From: an uncultured Peptococcaceae bacterium
GTDB lineage: Bacteria; Bacillota; Limnochordia; Darwinibacteriales; Darwinibacteriaceae
Direction: 5' to 3'
Length of the DNA stretch: 64,000 nt
NCBI GenBank assembly: GCA_937988745.1
Contig: CALKAR010000208.1
Location: 1-64,000 of the forward strand
Shown one piece after another: positions 43,522 to 53,302 of this stretch (position 1 is the stretch's first letter; each line of letters starts with the position of its first letter). A model generated the notes under the pieces. The model searched no databases, was not told where the DNA came from, and worked only from the letters and a program-made list of their open reading frames with translations. Position numbers and translations under genes: made by a program.

Positions 43522-44166
43522 ATGACAAAGATTCTTGAGATTCTAGAACAGATGTATCCTAACCCAAAAACCGCTCTAAACCATAACTCGCCTTTCGAGC
43601 TTCTAGTCGCCACTATTCTTTCAGCCCAATGTACCGACGAGCGAGTTAATATGATCACTCCGAAGCTTTTTGCCACTTACCCAGATGCCTACGCTTTGGC
43701 GCAAGCCACTCCCGACGAGGTAGCTGAGCTTATTAAGACTGCAGGGCTGTGGCAGACCAAGTCGAAAAACTTAGTGGCCACTGCCAAGATCCTCGTGGAA
43801 CAGCATGGGGGCGAAGTGCCCAGGACAAGAGAAGAGCTAGAAAAGCTGCCTGGAGTCGGGCGTAAAACGGCAAATGTAGTGCTGTCGAATGCCTTCAATA
43901 TTCCTGCTATCGCAGTCGATACACATGTCTTTCGTGTTGCGAATCGCCTAGGACTCGCAGATGGTAACACTCCCCTCGCCGTTGAAAAACAGCTGATGCA
44001 AGTAATTCCAAAAGAGAAGTGGCGTGATGCTCATCACTGGCTGATCTATCACGGCAGGCAGATCTGCCATGCCCGCAATCCGAAATGCGAGGACTGTCCT
44101 CTCAAGGATCTCTGCCGCTACTATCAAGAACTAGAATCAGAAGAGCAGAAAAACGACCAAGATTAA
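43522..44166 (+). CDS. nth: endonuclease III
   Basis: Base-excision repair glycosylase/lyase for oxidised pyrimidines. Seen: LVATILSAQCTDERVN, helix-hairpin-helix LPGVGRKTANVV with catalytic Lys, VDTHVFRVANRL with catalytic Asp, and the 4Fe-4S motif C-x6-C-x2-C-x5-C near the C-terminus. ATG 43522 behind GAGGTGACGCC gives 214 residues. Its last 30 bases overlap the convergent antiporter-subunit gene. Confidence 0.95.
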   Translation: MTKILEILEQMYPNPKTALNHNSPFELLVATILSAQCTDERVNMITPKLFATYPDAYALAQATPDEVAELIKTAGLWQTKSKNLVATAKILVEQHGGEVPRTREELEKLPGVGRKTANVVLSNAFNIPAIAVDTHVFRVANRLGLADGNTPLAVEKQLMQVIPKEKWRDAHHWLIYHGRQICHARNPKCEDCPLKDLCRYYQELESEEQKNDQD

Positions 44167-45966
44167 GCCTACTGCCGCGGCAATTTTCACGATTTCGCTG
44201 AGCCATGAAGCGGTCTGAGCAGCTGCCTGATCACCTGTGCCCTGCTCGATCGCGTTCACTACAGCACGGTATACAGGACCGTAAAAGAGGTATTCCACAC
44301 TGAGCCACTTGGGCACTCTGATTCTCTCACCAAACTTCCAAAGCAGAACTAGAACAACACCGGCTATCACATAGGAAACCAAGGCGCCGCTCATCTCGTT
44401 GAAATGCCAGTATGGTACGTGCGTCAAATGAGCCACCGATTCAGCATCAAACGGAAGAGCCTCAGCTGCAGGCAGAGCCAGCAGGTTAACTACCTTCTGG
44501 GCTTGAGTACCGACGGCCAGAATCACCAGTGTGTAAAATCCAAAGACCAGTTTATGCCGCAGACTGATATCCTGCACACCGTCCCAATCTTGGCGCGGTT
44601 TACCCAGGAAAGTCTTCAGCCAAATCTTGGTGATGTAGGCGGCAGTTAAGCCTCCGGTAATCACAAAGATCCGCTCCAGCCAAAGAAGAATAGGCCAGTC
44701 ATAAATATGATAAGCCTCCAAAATTGCTTCGTGAATCAGCGTCTTGCTTACATAACCGCTCAAACCTGGAACGCCAGTGATTGCTCCAGCTGCTACTAAG
44801 AAGAAAGCAAAAGTCCAGGGCATCTTCTGACGCAGACCGCCGAGTTTATTTAGATCAAGCTCTCCGGTGTGAAGTACCACAGCTCCTGCCAGCAGGAACA
44901 AGAATGACTTGAAAAAGGCATGGTTAATTACATGGAGCCAAGCACCGGCCAAAGCCGTAGCTCCATCTGGGCCGAGGAACGCCCCGGTTCCCAATCCAAA
45001 GAGTATATATCCCATCTGGCTGATGCTAGAATACGCCAGTATCTTTTTCATGGAGTTGTTGAGAATCCCCAGCAGAGCTCCCACGAACATGGTGACAGCA
45101 CCAATCCAGATAAACAAGTAACCAAATGTCTGCTGATAACCCAGCAGGCTGCTTCCTTCTGGCGCAGTCAGCAGCAGATACAGAAAACGGAAGAATCCAT
45201 AGGCACCAGTCTTAATCATCAGCGCTGACAGTAGTGCCGATGCAGGGGCAGGTGCTACCGGATGAGCCCGAGGCAGCCAGATATGGAGCGGAATGATACC
45301 TGCCTTAACTCCAAAGCCACCAATTACTAATGCCATAACCAACCACGGCGATATTCCCTTTTCTACTAGAGCCTGAATCATCGGTTCAAACCTGGTGTGG
45401 CCTGCTGCATACTGGATAATAAAAATGGCAGCCAGCAAAATCAAGCCTCCGACAAGACTCATATACAAGTAGACATTACCCGCTGACATGGATTCGCGAT
45501 CTTGCTCATGAATAACGAGCAAGTAAGCTGCAAAAGTCATCAGCTCAAAGAACAGGAAGAGCGTAAATAGATCCCCAGCAACAAACACACCTAACGTAGA
45601 TCCGAGGGTGAATATGGAGGTGGCAAAAAACCTCGTCTGACTGTGCTCATGGGACATATATTCCCGTCCGAACACCGTAGACAAAAACCACACTGCCGCC
45701 ACGACAACGGAGAAACAGGCTCCGATAAAGTCAACCCGCCAGTGAAGGCTTAACCCCAGCGAACCCGGCAGACTGCATGTTAGCAGGCCGGTCCGCCGCA
45801 CTAACAAGAACTGATACCACGTGAGGGTAAGAGTCAAAAAAGAAATGAATCCAGTAAGGCCCGCTGGAACCCCATTGCCACGGCGAGAAGCATAGGAGAC
45901 CACAGCAGAGCCAGCCAGTGGCACTAAAACAACTATTAAGGGAAGAAAACTAATCCATCCAGTCAC
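44137..45966 (-). CDS. NuoL/MrpA-D-type proton-translocating membrane subunit
   Basis: 609 residues, about 15-16 transmembrane helices, of the complex I antiporter-like family (Proton_antipo_M). Key charged residues are present: Glu in FLFFELMTFAAY, Lys in GGFGVKAGIIPLHIWLPRAHPVAPAPAS, and a Lys in NNSMKKILAYSSISQMGY. GTG start behind GGGAGG, with no gap after the neighbouring subunit gene. Only these two subunits are present; no Mrp B/C/E/F/G, hydrogenase or NADH module is adjacent. It may be half of a small ion pump or an inorganic-carbon or stress system. Confidence 0.88.
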   Translation of the reverse strand: MTGWISFLPLIVVLVPLAGSAVVSYASRRGNGVPAGLTGFISFLTLTLTWYQFLLVRRTGLLTCSLPGSLGLSLHWRVDFIGACFSVVVAAVWFLSTVFGREYMSHEHSQTRFFATSIFTLGSTLGVFVAGDLFTLFLFFELMTFAAYLLVIHEQDRESMSAGNVYLYMSLVGGLILLAAIFIIQYAAGHTRFEPMIQALVEKGISPWLVMALVIGGFGVKAGIIPLHIWLPRAHPVAPAPASALLSALMIKTGAYGFFRFLYLLLTAPEGSSLLGYQQTFGYLFIWIGAVTMFVGALLGILNNSMKKILAYSSISQMGYILFGLGTGAFLGPDGATALAGAWLHVINHAFFKSFLFLLAGAVVLHTGELDLNKLGGLRQKMPWTFAFFLVAAGAITGVPGLSGYVSKTLIHEAILEAYHIYDWPILLWLERIFVITGGLTAAYITKIWLKTFLGKPRQDWDGVQDISLRHKLVFGFYTLVILAVGTQAQKVVNLLALPAAEALPFDAESVAHLTHVPYWHFNEMSGALVSYVIAGVVLVLLWKFGERIRVPKWLSVEYLFYGPVYRAVVNAIEQGTGDQAAAQTASWLSEIVKIAAAVGLILVVFLLF

Positions 45967-47436
45967 CTAAAACGTACCTCCCATCAAGAACTGCTGCACT
46001 GCCGGCCGAATGAATTCGACCGGAACGTGAGCGAACACGCCTAAGGCGACACATGCTGCAGCCAACAAGACCATAGCCGCTTTTGCCCCAAAAGGAAGCT
46101 CCATATGCTGCTCTATATTGCTTCCCTGCCCAAAAAAGGCTGAGATGGCAATTGGAAGATAGTAGAGAGCGTTCAGCACACTGCTGATCAACAAAATAAT
46201 CACGAAAATCGGGTGGCCTGCTTCAAGGGCTCCCAACCCTAAATACCACTTAGAGACAAAGCCACTTAACGGAGGTACACCGATCATCGAAAACGCTCCA
46301 ATAGTGAATATTGCCATTGGAAGTGGAAAATGTCTCCCTACTCCAGCAAAATCGGCAATCCTCCGCCGGCCGGTAAGCTTCATAATCGAACCGGCAGCCA
46401 AAACCAGCATACCCTTAACCACAGCATGATTGGCGATATGGTATACAGCTCCAATCAGCGACTTTTCGACCATCAAGCCCAGCCCAAGGAAAATATACCC
46501 CACCTGAGCAGCCGTAGAATAGGCTAGCATTCGCTTGATATCTGTCTGGCGCAGAGCCATGAGGGAACCACCCAGGATTGCTAGGCTCGACATAACCATC
46601 AAAATCTGCCGCAGTGGTAAGGTATAAATAAAATCTATGGGCAGTGTCCAACCAATTACCCTAATTAGAAAAACTACACCCGCCTTAACAAGTAGTCCCG
46701 AAATTACTACACTTGAAGGCGTTGCGGCTGAACCATGCGCATCTGGCAGCCAGGTATGCAGGGGAAAGAGTGCCGACTTGATAGCCAATCCCCCAACAAG
46801 CATTGCGGTAAAGGCTCGCATACTTGTTGGGTAAAGCTCTACAGCATTGGGAAGCAGCTGACTAAGTCTTACCAGGTTAGAGCTGCCCGCACGCATATAG
46901 ATACCTACCAACCCTGCAAGCAGAAGGACTGAGCCGCATACATTCAGGCCCAAATATTTAGACGAAGCCTGTCGAGCTGACAGGTCGCCTTTAGCAGCCA
47001 CCAAGAAGGCAGCGGTCAGCATAACAGCTTCAAGACAGAGAAACATACCGAATAAATCTGAGGAGGTTGTAATACCCACAAGTCCTGCCAACAGCAGCAA
47101 GAAAACCGCGTAATAGTCTGGCGCAATCTTCCTGTCTATTTCTTTCTCTAATAATTGGCTTGCGAATATGGCAACCACGAGTGCCACGCCAGAGAAAGTT
47201 ATTAGCAGAAGAGCTCCGAGCTGGTCAATCTGCAGAGCTAGTCCAGCAGATCGGATAAGTCCTCCGTGCAGCTTCATTTGGGCCGCAAGCCTAATGGACA
47301 ACAGGAACACTAATCCGCTTACACCTAAAGAAACTGCCCGGGACAAAACTAAGCGCTGTCGGCCGAACAGCATGACAACCAGAGCACCAGCTATTGGTGC
47401 AGCAAGCACTGCTGGGATCAATTGAAATGCTTCCAT
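45967..47436 (-). CDS. NuoN/MrpD-type proton-translocating membrane subunit
   Basis: 489 residues, about 14 transmembrane helices, same superfamily as its partner. Glu in MFLCLEAVMLTAAF, Lys in GLAIKSALFPLHTWLPDAHGSAATPSS, and KRMLAYSTAAQVGY are conserved, so both proton half-channels look intact. ATG 47436 is 10 bases after GGAGG, though a GTG two codons earlier would also fit. It is the first gene of a two-gene unit with the subunit at 44137. Confidence 0.88.
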   Translation of the reverse strand: MEAFQLIPAVLAAPIAGALVVMLFGRQRLVLSRAVSLGVSGLVFLLSIRLAAQMKLHGGLIRSAGLALQIDQLGALLLITFSGVALVVAIFASQLLEKEIDRKIAPDYYAVFLLLLAGLVGITTSSDLFGMFLCLEAVMLTAAFLVAAKGDLSARQASSKYLGLNVCGSVLLLAGLVGIYMRAGSSNLVRLSQLLPNAVELYPTSMRAFTAMLVGGLAIKSALFPLHTWLPDAHGSAATPSSVVISGLLVKAGVVFLIRVIGWTLPIDFIYTLPLRQILMVMSSLAILGGSLMALRQTDIKRMLAYSTAAQVGYIFLGLGLMVEKSLIGAVYHIANHAVVKGMLVLAAGSIMKLTGRRRIADFAGVGRHFPLPMAIFTIGAFSMIGVPPLSGFVSKWYLGLGALEAGHPIFVIILLISSVLNALYYLPIAISAFFGQGSNIEQHMELPFGAKAAMVLLAAACVALGVFAHVPVEFIRPAVQQFLMGGTF

Positions 47437-47632
47437 TGCCACTGTTCCCTCCAAAATATGGTAAAAACTAAAAAAAGATCATGAGCAGGTAAAAAAACAA
47501 TTTTGCGTCCCGCATCACAATCCTTTCTTCACGCTGTTATTCGGGAAATGCACAAAAACGGAGGCCTTGAGAACCTCGATCGGATCTCGGCCTCCGCATA
47601 TATTGTAAGAAAATTAACGCTATCTGTCAAGC
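47437..47632. other. intergenic region upstream of the antiporter pair
   Basis: 196 bases. It holds the penicillin-binding protein terminator (47559-47596) and an AT-rich stretch (47455-47510) that must contain the antiporter promoter; I cannot place its -35/-10 with confidence. Confidence 0.4.
47559..47596 (-). terminator. intrinsic terminator of the dacF-PBP unit
   Basis: CGGAGGCC (47559-47566) pairs with GGCCTCCG (47589-47596), extended by inner GAG/CTC. On the minus strand five T residues follow. It lies 36 bases after the PBP stop. Confidence 0.88.
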
Positions 47633-49564
47633 TCAGACCCCAAAGGGTTCGGGCATTTCTGTGCTTGCAGGTAGATAGTCGGTATCGGTGAATATGAACA
47701 CCTCAGCTCCTCTTTCTGATCTTGCATTCGGCTCAGGAGCCTGCCCAATAATCCGCGTGCCCTCGCCGATCTGTTCAACAGTGAAATTGGCCTCTTCTAG
47801 ACTGCGGATCCCCTCATCTACCGTCATACCTACTACATCAGGTACTCGAATCCAGGGGCCACCTTCCGCCACCGCCTGCCGTTCTACGCCCAAGAATGGC
47901 ATTACTTGCTGGGTAAGGCGGGAGAATACCGGTGCAGCAATAATACCGCCGTAGAAAGCTCCCTTTGGTTCCCACAGGACTATCAAAGCTGCCATTTGCG
48001 GATCATGAACCGGAGCAAATCCAGCAAACGAAGTTACTGTCTTGGAATGGGAATAACGCCCATTTTCCACAACCTGAGCAGTTCCTGTCTTGCCGGCTAC
48101 AAAATATCCAGGCGCTTCGGCACGTTTGGCAGAACCTAGGGTGATGACCCGGCGCAGTCCATCCCGAAGGATATCAGTAGTTTCTTTGCTGACTACCTGG
48201 CGGGGCGGTGGGATATCGGGCCCGCGGCTCCCTTCCTCTGACACGATTTCTTTTACATAATGAGGTACCGAATAGATCCCATCATTGGCGATGGCTCCAA
48301 ATGCTGCCAAGAGCTGCAGCGGCGTCATGGTTAAGCCTTGACCAAATCCAATGTTTGCCCAGGTGACCAACGGGACTCGGGCAGATGGTGGATGCACAGT
48401 CCCCCCCACTTCACCTGGGAAGTCTACACCCATCTTGGAACCAAAATTCCATTTGAGCAGATTAGGATAGAATTTGTCTCCGCCTAACTCCATTCCTAAT
48501 TTCGCATAGAATGGATTGCACGAGTTCTGCAGTGTTTCAAAGAACGACTGCGGTCCGTGTCCGCCTCGATTCCAGCAGCGGATCGTCCATCCCGAAACTC
48601 GAATGTAACCAGGGTCGAAAAACCCGGTATTTACTGTGGCGACTCCTTCTTCTAAAGCAATTGCTGCCGTCACTGCTTTAAAGGTGGAACCAGGCTCATA
48701 CGTATCAGTCACAGCGATGTTACGCCTATTCTGAACCGGGTATTCAGCGAAATTCTCGATATCAAAGGTAGGATAGATCGCATTAGCCAGGATTTCCCCA
48801 GTCTTGGGATCCGTAATCACAATCAAGCCCAACCGCGAGCCGGTTTCAAGTGTAGCCCGCTGCACTTCGCGCTGAGCTACCTGCTGGATATAGTAGTCAA
48901 TTGTCAAGATCAGATCTGAGCCAGGAGCACCAGGTAGATAACCTGCGACACCATCCTCAATGCGTCGGCCTACAGCATCTCGTTCAAAGATGGCCTGACC
49001 TGGCTTGCCCCGCAGTACATCATCATAATAGAGTTCAAGGCCTTCGAGTCCTTGGTTGTCAATTCCGACAAACCCCAAGACCTGTGGAGCCACCGAACCA
49101 TATGGATAAATCCTTTCGGAGCTGTCGACCACGCCAACTCCGGGTAGATTTGCCTGTAAAACAGCTCGCGTCTCTTCAAGCGACACCTTCTTTTTGATCC
49201 ACTCACTGGCCGTACGTCGATTGAGCCTAGTCAGTACAGTCTCGTAATCAAGGTCTAGTATTTCAGACAAAACTCGAGCAGTGTGCTCTTTATCTTCAAC
49301 CTGCGCCGGTACAGCATAGACGGAGGTGGCACTGACGCTTACTGCGAGTGGAATTCCGTTGCGATCATAAATGGTACCCCGACGTCCTTCCACGGGTATA
49401 CGCTGGATGCGTTGTTCCAGCGCCTTTGCCTGAAAGAACTCATTGCTGACTATCTGCAGATATACTAAACGCCCCACCAGAAACATGGCGGCGGCGATCA
49501 CTATTAGCAGGAGCAGCATTATCCGCTGCTGCACAAGAATCTTTGAAATCTTCCTTACCCGCAA
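47633..49564 (-). CDS. class B penicillin-binding protein with PASTA domain (SpoVD/FtsI type)
   Basis: Peptidoglycan transpeptidase, 643 residues. Membrane anchor about 15-37, dimerisation domain (GRRGTIYDRNGIPLA), transpeptidase with SxxK in PGSTFKA, SxN in NSCN and KTGTA, then a single PASTA domain (PDVVGMTVDEGIRSLEEANF) near the C-terminus. PASTA-bearing class B PBPs in Firmicutes include SpoVD (cortex) and some FtsI/Pbp2B; which this is cannot be fixed. TTG start 2 bases after the dacF stop, with AGGTG in dacF. No mur/mra genes are adjacent, unlike the usual dcw location. Confidence 0.9.
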   Translation of the reverse strand: MRVRKISKILVQQRIMLLLLIVIAAAMFLVGRLVYLQIVSNEFFQAKALEQRIQRIPVEGRRGTIYDRNGIPLAVSVSATSVYAVPAQVEDKEHTARVLSEILDLDYETVLTRLNRRTASEWIKKKVSLEETRAVLQANLPGVGVVDSSERIYPYGSVAPQVLGFVGIDNQGLEGLELYYDDVLRGKPGQAIFERDAVGRRIEDGVAGYLPGAPGSDLILTIDYYIQQVAQREVQRATLETGSRLGLIVITDPKTGEILANAIYPTFDIENFAEYPVQNRRNIAVTDTYEPGSTFKAVTAAIALEEGVATVNTGFFDPGYIRVSGWTIRCWNRGGHGPQSFFETLQNSCNPFYAKLGMELGGDKFYPNLLKWNFGSKMGVDFPGEVGGTVHPPSARVPLVTWANIGFGQGLTMTPLQLLAAFGAIANDGIYSVPHYVKEIVSEEGSRGPDIPPPRQVVSKETTDILRDGLRRVITLGSAKRAEAPGYFVAGKTGTAQVVENGRYSHSKTVTSFAGFAPVHDPQMAALIVLWEPKGAFYGGIIAAPVFSRLTQQVMPFLGVERQAVAEGGPWIRVPDVVGMTVDEGIRSLEEANFTVEQIGEGTRIIGQAPEPNARSERGAEVFIFTDTDYLPASTEMPEPFGV

Positions 49565-49566
49565 AT

Positions 49567-50706
49567 TTAGAACACCTGCCTTAGAAAGATTCTAACTCGG
49601 TTGTAGATCCGTCTCAGCCACGAAGCCAGTCCTGTGCTGTGCTGCGCTACTACTGGAAACCGACCGTATTCTTCACCATCCTCAGTGTAAACGATTATCT
49701 CTCCAACCTGTTCGCCGCGGTCGATAGGTGCTCTTAAGGTAGTGTCGAGTTCTACCTTGGTGGTAAATTTGTCAGCTGGAATCTGCGGCTCAAAAACAGA
49801 AAGGTCTTGGGCTAGAGTTACTCCTATCTCATGCAGTATCCCATCTGGGACTAACATGGTTGCTACAGTAGTACCTTTAGGAATCAGGACCTTCTTGTTG
49901 CTGAAGGCCCATTCAATCAACTGCTTACTCTCTGCATTGCGGATCTCACGTGTTTTGGCCCCCAAAACGACGGTGATGAGGCGCCGTCCGTCGCGTCGCG
50001 TTGAGGTGATCAGTGTGTGTCCCGCTGGCGTAGTGGCGCCAGTCTTGCCTCCCTCGACCCCTTCAAGTTCTCCCAAAAGCGGATGGGTATTGCCTATCTT
50101 GCGTCCCTGGGCCTTTAGTTCATATTCCTGCGTGGCAAAAATCTTTCGAAAGAGCTCGTGTTCCATGGCAATTTGAAACAGACGAGCCTGATCATAGGCG
50201 GTAGAATAGTTATCACTGAATATAGATAATAGTCCTGTTGAATCTACGTAGTTGGTGTCGGTAAGACCAAGTTCCAGGGCTCGCTGAGTCATCAGCCGGG
50301 CAAACTCGCCTTCTGTCCCGCCGATAAATTCAGCCAGGGCTACAGCAGCATCGTTGGCCGACTGCAGAGCCGAAGCATAGAGAAGTTCTTCCACCGTAAA
50401 CGTATCCCCGGCCCGAAGTTTGATTTGAGTCCCATCGCGGCTTTCTGCTCGGGCGCTGGCGGTCACCTTATCGTAAAGTGAAACCTTTCCTTGTTCAACG
50501 AGTTCTACGCCTAGAAAGACTGTCATCACCTTTGTGATGCTGGCGATAGAACGCCTTTGATAGCCATTCTTCTCAGCTAGAACTCTCCCAAAGTCCGCAT
50601 CATAGACCAAATACGCGATAGAACTGATATCCGGCGGGCTCACAGCCTGCACATATGGACAAACGCTCAAGAGCAGCACCAAAGACAGCACTAATAGGCT
50701 TCTCAC
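49567..50706 (-). CDS. dacF: D-alanyl-D-alanine carboxypeptidase (DacF-like)
   Basis: Penicillin-binding protein trimming the last D-Ala of muropeptides, 379 residues. Signal peptide 1-21, SxxK motif in RSIASITKVMT, SxN in ALQSANDAA, KTG in EGGKTGATTPAG, and a C-terminal beta-rich PBP5-C-like domain ending in an amphipathic, membrane-binding region (WLRRIYNRVRIFLRQ). GTG start behind GGGGGG. Coupled to the PBP gene. The symbol is given by family resemblance to sporulation-type DacF. Confidence 0.85.
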   Translation of the reverse strand: MRSLLVLSLVLLLSVCPYVQAVSPPDISSIAYLVYDADFGRVLAEKNGYQRRSIASITKVMTVFLGVELVEQGKVSLYDKVTASARAESRDGTQIKLRAGDTFTVEELLYASALQSANDAAVALAEFIGGTEGEFARLMTQRALELGLTDTNYVDSTGLLSIFSDNYSTAYDQARLFQIAMEHELFRKIFATQEYELKAQGRKIGNTHPLLGELEGVEGGKTGATTPAGHTLITSTRRDGRRLITVVLGAKTREIRNAESKQLIEWAFSNKKVLIPKGTTVATMLVPDGILHEIGVTLAQDLSVFEPQIPADKFTTKVELDTTLRAPIDRGEQVGEIIVYTEDGEEYGRFPVVAQHSTGLASWLRRIYNRVRIFLRQVF

Positions 50707-50812
50707 CGATTTCCCCCCGCAGACAATGCAGATTCTTCTTTAATTCTTACGTACCCATTGATGCAATTAGTACATATACTGTCACTGATACCTCAATATG
50801 GAGGGGCAGCAT

Positions 50813-51847
50813 ATGGAAACGAAGATATATTTGGAGGACCAATCCACCTTCAATGATTATGTGGCGCGCCATCCACGCGGCTCTGTGTTGCAGACAACTA
50901 ACTGGGGAAAACTGAAAACCATGACTGAGTGGGAATACTATCCAGTTGCTGCTGTCAGCGACGCAGGCATTGAGGCAGCCGCTCTGATATTGGTGCGTTC
51001 CTTGCCCGGACTGGGCTTCCGCATATTTTATTCGCCAAGGGGGCCGCTATATTCATCCATCCAAGGACTGGCGCAGCTGGTCCAAGGTATTAAGAGACTC
51101 GGCCGACAAAAACGCGCTATCTTGTGGAAAATGGACCCAGCTATTCCAGCAATAAACCGCGAATGGGAATCCTTTGCCCAAGAACATAAACTGGTCCAGG
51201 TTGTCGATGATTCACCCTTCTCTGGAGTACAGCCCAAATTCGTAATGGACCTCGACATAACTGCCCCACTCCAAGATATACTGGCAAATATGAAGAGCAA
51301 AACTCGCTACAATATCCGCTATGCAGCCCGCAGAGGCGTAAAAGTAAAGAAATGCCGCAGCAAGAAGGAGCTAAACACCTTCTATGCACTCCTGCAAGAA
51401 ACAGCAGAACGGGATGGATTTACAGTGCGAGATCTAACCTATTTCGAGGGACTCTGGGACCACTTGATAGAGCATGGCTTGGCACAGCTGTTCTTGGCAT
51501 ACTACGAAGGTATTCCCCTTGCTGGTGCCATCGCTTTTCGGCTCGGATCGCGGGCATGGTATGTCTACGGTGCGAGCAGCAACGAACACCGCAATCTTCA
51601 GGCGAGCCATCTTATGCAGTGGGAAATGATTAAGTGGGCAAAATCTTCAGGGTGTAGGGTGTATGATTTCCGCGGGGTGTCAGGAGAAATTGACCCGCAG
51701 CATCCCCTTTATGGCCTATATCGATTCAAAGAAGGGTTTGGAGCCAGCCTAAGAGAGTATGTGGGCGAATTTGACTGCGTGCTTAATCGGCCCCTATACC
51801 GCGTTTGGCAGGCTGCGCTCAAAGTCCGCCAGCGGCGGCGAAAATGA
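50813..51847 (+). CDS. FemAB/FemX-like aminoacyltransferase
   Basis: 344 residues of the GNAT-like FemX/FmhB family, which adds amino acids from aminoacyl-tRNA to lipid II bridge positions. Seen: GSVLQTTNWGKLK at the N-terminus, FSPRG-type FYSPRGPL, the KTRYNIRYAARRGV block, and the later YVYGASSNEHRNLQASHLMQWEMIKWAK and DFRGVSG segments. ATG 50813 behind GGAGGGGC. It overlaps alr as ATGA, so a cell-wall peptide role is favoured. The exact amino acid is unknown. Confidence 0.88.
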   Translation: METKIYLEDQSTFNDYVARHPRGSVLQTTNWGKLKTMTEWEYYPVAAVSDAGIEAAALILVRSLPGLGFRIFYSPRGPLYSSIQGLAQLVQGIKRLGRQKRAILWKMDPAIPAINREWESFAQEHKLVQVVDDSPFSGVQPKFVMDLDITAPLQDILANMKSKTRYNIRYAARRGVKVKKCRSKKELNTFYALLQETAERDGFTVRDLTYFEGLWDHLIEHGLAQLFLAYYEGIPLAGAIAFRLGSRAWYVYGASSNEHRNLQASHLMQWEMIKWAKSSGCRVYDFRGVSGEIDPQHPLYGLYRFKEGFGASLREYVGEFDCVLNRPLYRVWQAALKVRQRRRK

Positions 51848-53022
51848 ACTGGTCCAGCTGGATTGAAGTAAATCTAGACAGCCTGGCCAATAACTACAAC
51901 CAGATTCGCACCCAAACAAAAGCAAAAGTGTGTCCAGTAGTAAAGGCGGACGCTTACGGACATGGAGCTCCTGTAGTGGTGCGATTCTTGTACAGCCTTG
52001 GAGTCGATCTCTTCGCTGTCAGCAATGTGGAAGAAGCACTGGCCATCCGCGAGCTCTCTCAAGCTCCCCTACTGCTTTTGACTCCACCCTTGAAAGACCA
52101 GCTTCCCTTGGTAATCAAGCACCGATTAATTCCAACTATCGATAGCACTGCACAGGTCGCAGCGCTGGAAGAAGCCGCAGACAAGCACAATCCCCTTTCG
52201 GTCCACCTCAAGGTAGACACGGGATTTGGTAGATTGGGTATTCATCCTCGTGACGCACTCTCCTTGGCAGAGCGCATTGTCCGTTCGCCCAATCTCCAAT
52301 TGGTAGGAGTCTTTACCCATTTTTCCGGCTTGGACAGCCGTACAATAACTGAACAACAGCTGCGTACGTTCCTATCATTGCGGAAATCGTTTGCAGAAGC
52401 GGGGCTGGCAGGGCTTCTCTGGCACGCGGCCAACAGTGCGGCCTTCTGCCAAGGGCCTCACACGCATTTAGATATGGTGCGCATCGGAACTCTTCTTTAT
52501 GGACAGGGTAAAGGCGCTGCCGAGTTAGATTTGAAGGAAACATGGACATTATATACTCGAGTAATTGCTGTCAAGGAGATCTCGGCCGGTTCTCGCATTG
52601 GCTATGGGGGAACCTTCAAGGCCCGTCAAGATATGGTTGTCGGAGTGGTTCCCATCGGCTATGCCGACGGTTTCACTGTGGAACCGCAGTCAACTCCCGC
52701 TGTGCAGACGGTGCGGGTTATCAGCCGCATAGTCAAAGGTGAAAAACCCCTGGCATATATAGGAGACCAGCAGGTACCTGTCATTGGTAAGCCCGGCATG
52801 AACCTCACAATCCTTGATTTGAGCCAAGTTCCCCAACCTGTTCCTGGTATGCAAGTCCGGATCAACGCTCGCCGCACCACTATCAGTCGAGGTTTACCCA
52901 AGGTATATTTGAGAAACAAGAAGCCGTACTGCATCTGGTGGAACGGCCGTCTCTACAATCCCACTGACAAGGTATTTGACAGAACTAGCGCCAATTTGTA
53001 TGATCGAGTTAGGATATTTTAG
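51844..53022 (+). CDS. alr: alanine racemase
   Basis: PLP enzyme making D-alanine for peptidoglycan, 392 residues. PLP-Lys in VVKADAYGHG (Lys34), HLKVDTGFGRLGI, and catalytic Tyr region RIGYGGTF, then PIGYADGF and the C-terminal strand domain. ATG 51844 overlaps the FemX-like stop (ATGA) and lacks a strong Shine-Dalgarno, so it is probably translated by coupling. It pairs well with dacF and the FemX-like gene in one wall-biosynthesis neighbourhood. Confidence 0.95.
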   Translation: MNWSSWIEVNLDSLANNYNQIRTQTKAKVCPVVKADAYGHGAPVVVRFLYSLGVDLFAVSNVEEALAIRELSQAPLLLLTPPLKDQLPLVIKHRLIPTIDSTAQVAALEEAADKHNPLSVHLKVDTGFGRLGIHPRDALSLAERIVRSPNLQLVGVFTHFSGLDSRTITEQQLRTFLSLRKSFAEAGLAGLLWHAANSAAFCQGPHTHLDMVRIGTLLYGQGKGAAELDLKETWTLYTRVIAVKEISAGSRIGYGGTFKARQDMVVGVVPIGYADGFTVEPQSTPAVQTVRVISRIVKGEKPLAYIGDQQVPVIGKPGMNLTILDLSQVPQPVPGMQVRINARRTTISRGLPKVYLRNKKPYCIWWNGRLYNPTDKVFDRTSANLYDRVRIF

Positions 53023-53032
53023 GAGGATTGTT

Positions 53033-53302
53033 ATGGGCGTGGAAATGGATAGGGAAAACCTGCTGCGACGCTTGAAACGCATCGAGGGTCAGGTACGGGG
53101 TATTCACCGCATGATATCAGAAGAGCAATCATGCGTTGATATCCTTAATCAGATTGCGGCTGTGCGGGCGGCCCTAGATAAGGTGGGATTGGCTGTTTTT
53201 GAGAATCACAGCCGGCACTGCATTAAGGAAGCAATCAGCAGCGACGATGGCGAAGATGCTTTAGCAGATCTGATGAATGCAATGAGCCGGTTCCTAAAAT
53301 AA
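53033..53302 (+). CDS. CsoR/RcnR-family metal-responsive repressor
   Basis: 89 residues, an all-helical DNA-binding protein. The family core RRLKRIEGQVRGIHRMI is present. The copper-binding triad of CsoR is conserved as Cys34, His59 and Cys63 (spacing H-x3-C), which favours Cu(I) sensing, but FrmR/persulfide types share some of these. ATG behind AGGAGG. It is 10 bases after alr, with no copper ATPase nearby, so its targets are elsewhere. Confidence 0.9.
   Translation: MGVEMDRENLLRRLKRIEGQVRGIHRMISEEQSCVDILNQIAAVRAALDKVGLAVFENHSRHCIKEAISSDDGEDALADLMNAMSRFLK

Noticed and set aside
44137..47436. DabAB/MpsAB inorganic carbon uptake pair
   Set aside because: DabA (a large carbonic-anhydrase-like protein) is not present; both genes are antiporter-type membrane subunits.
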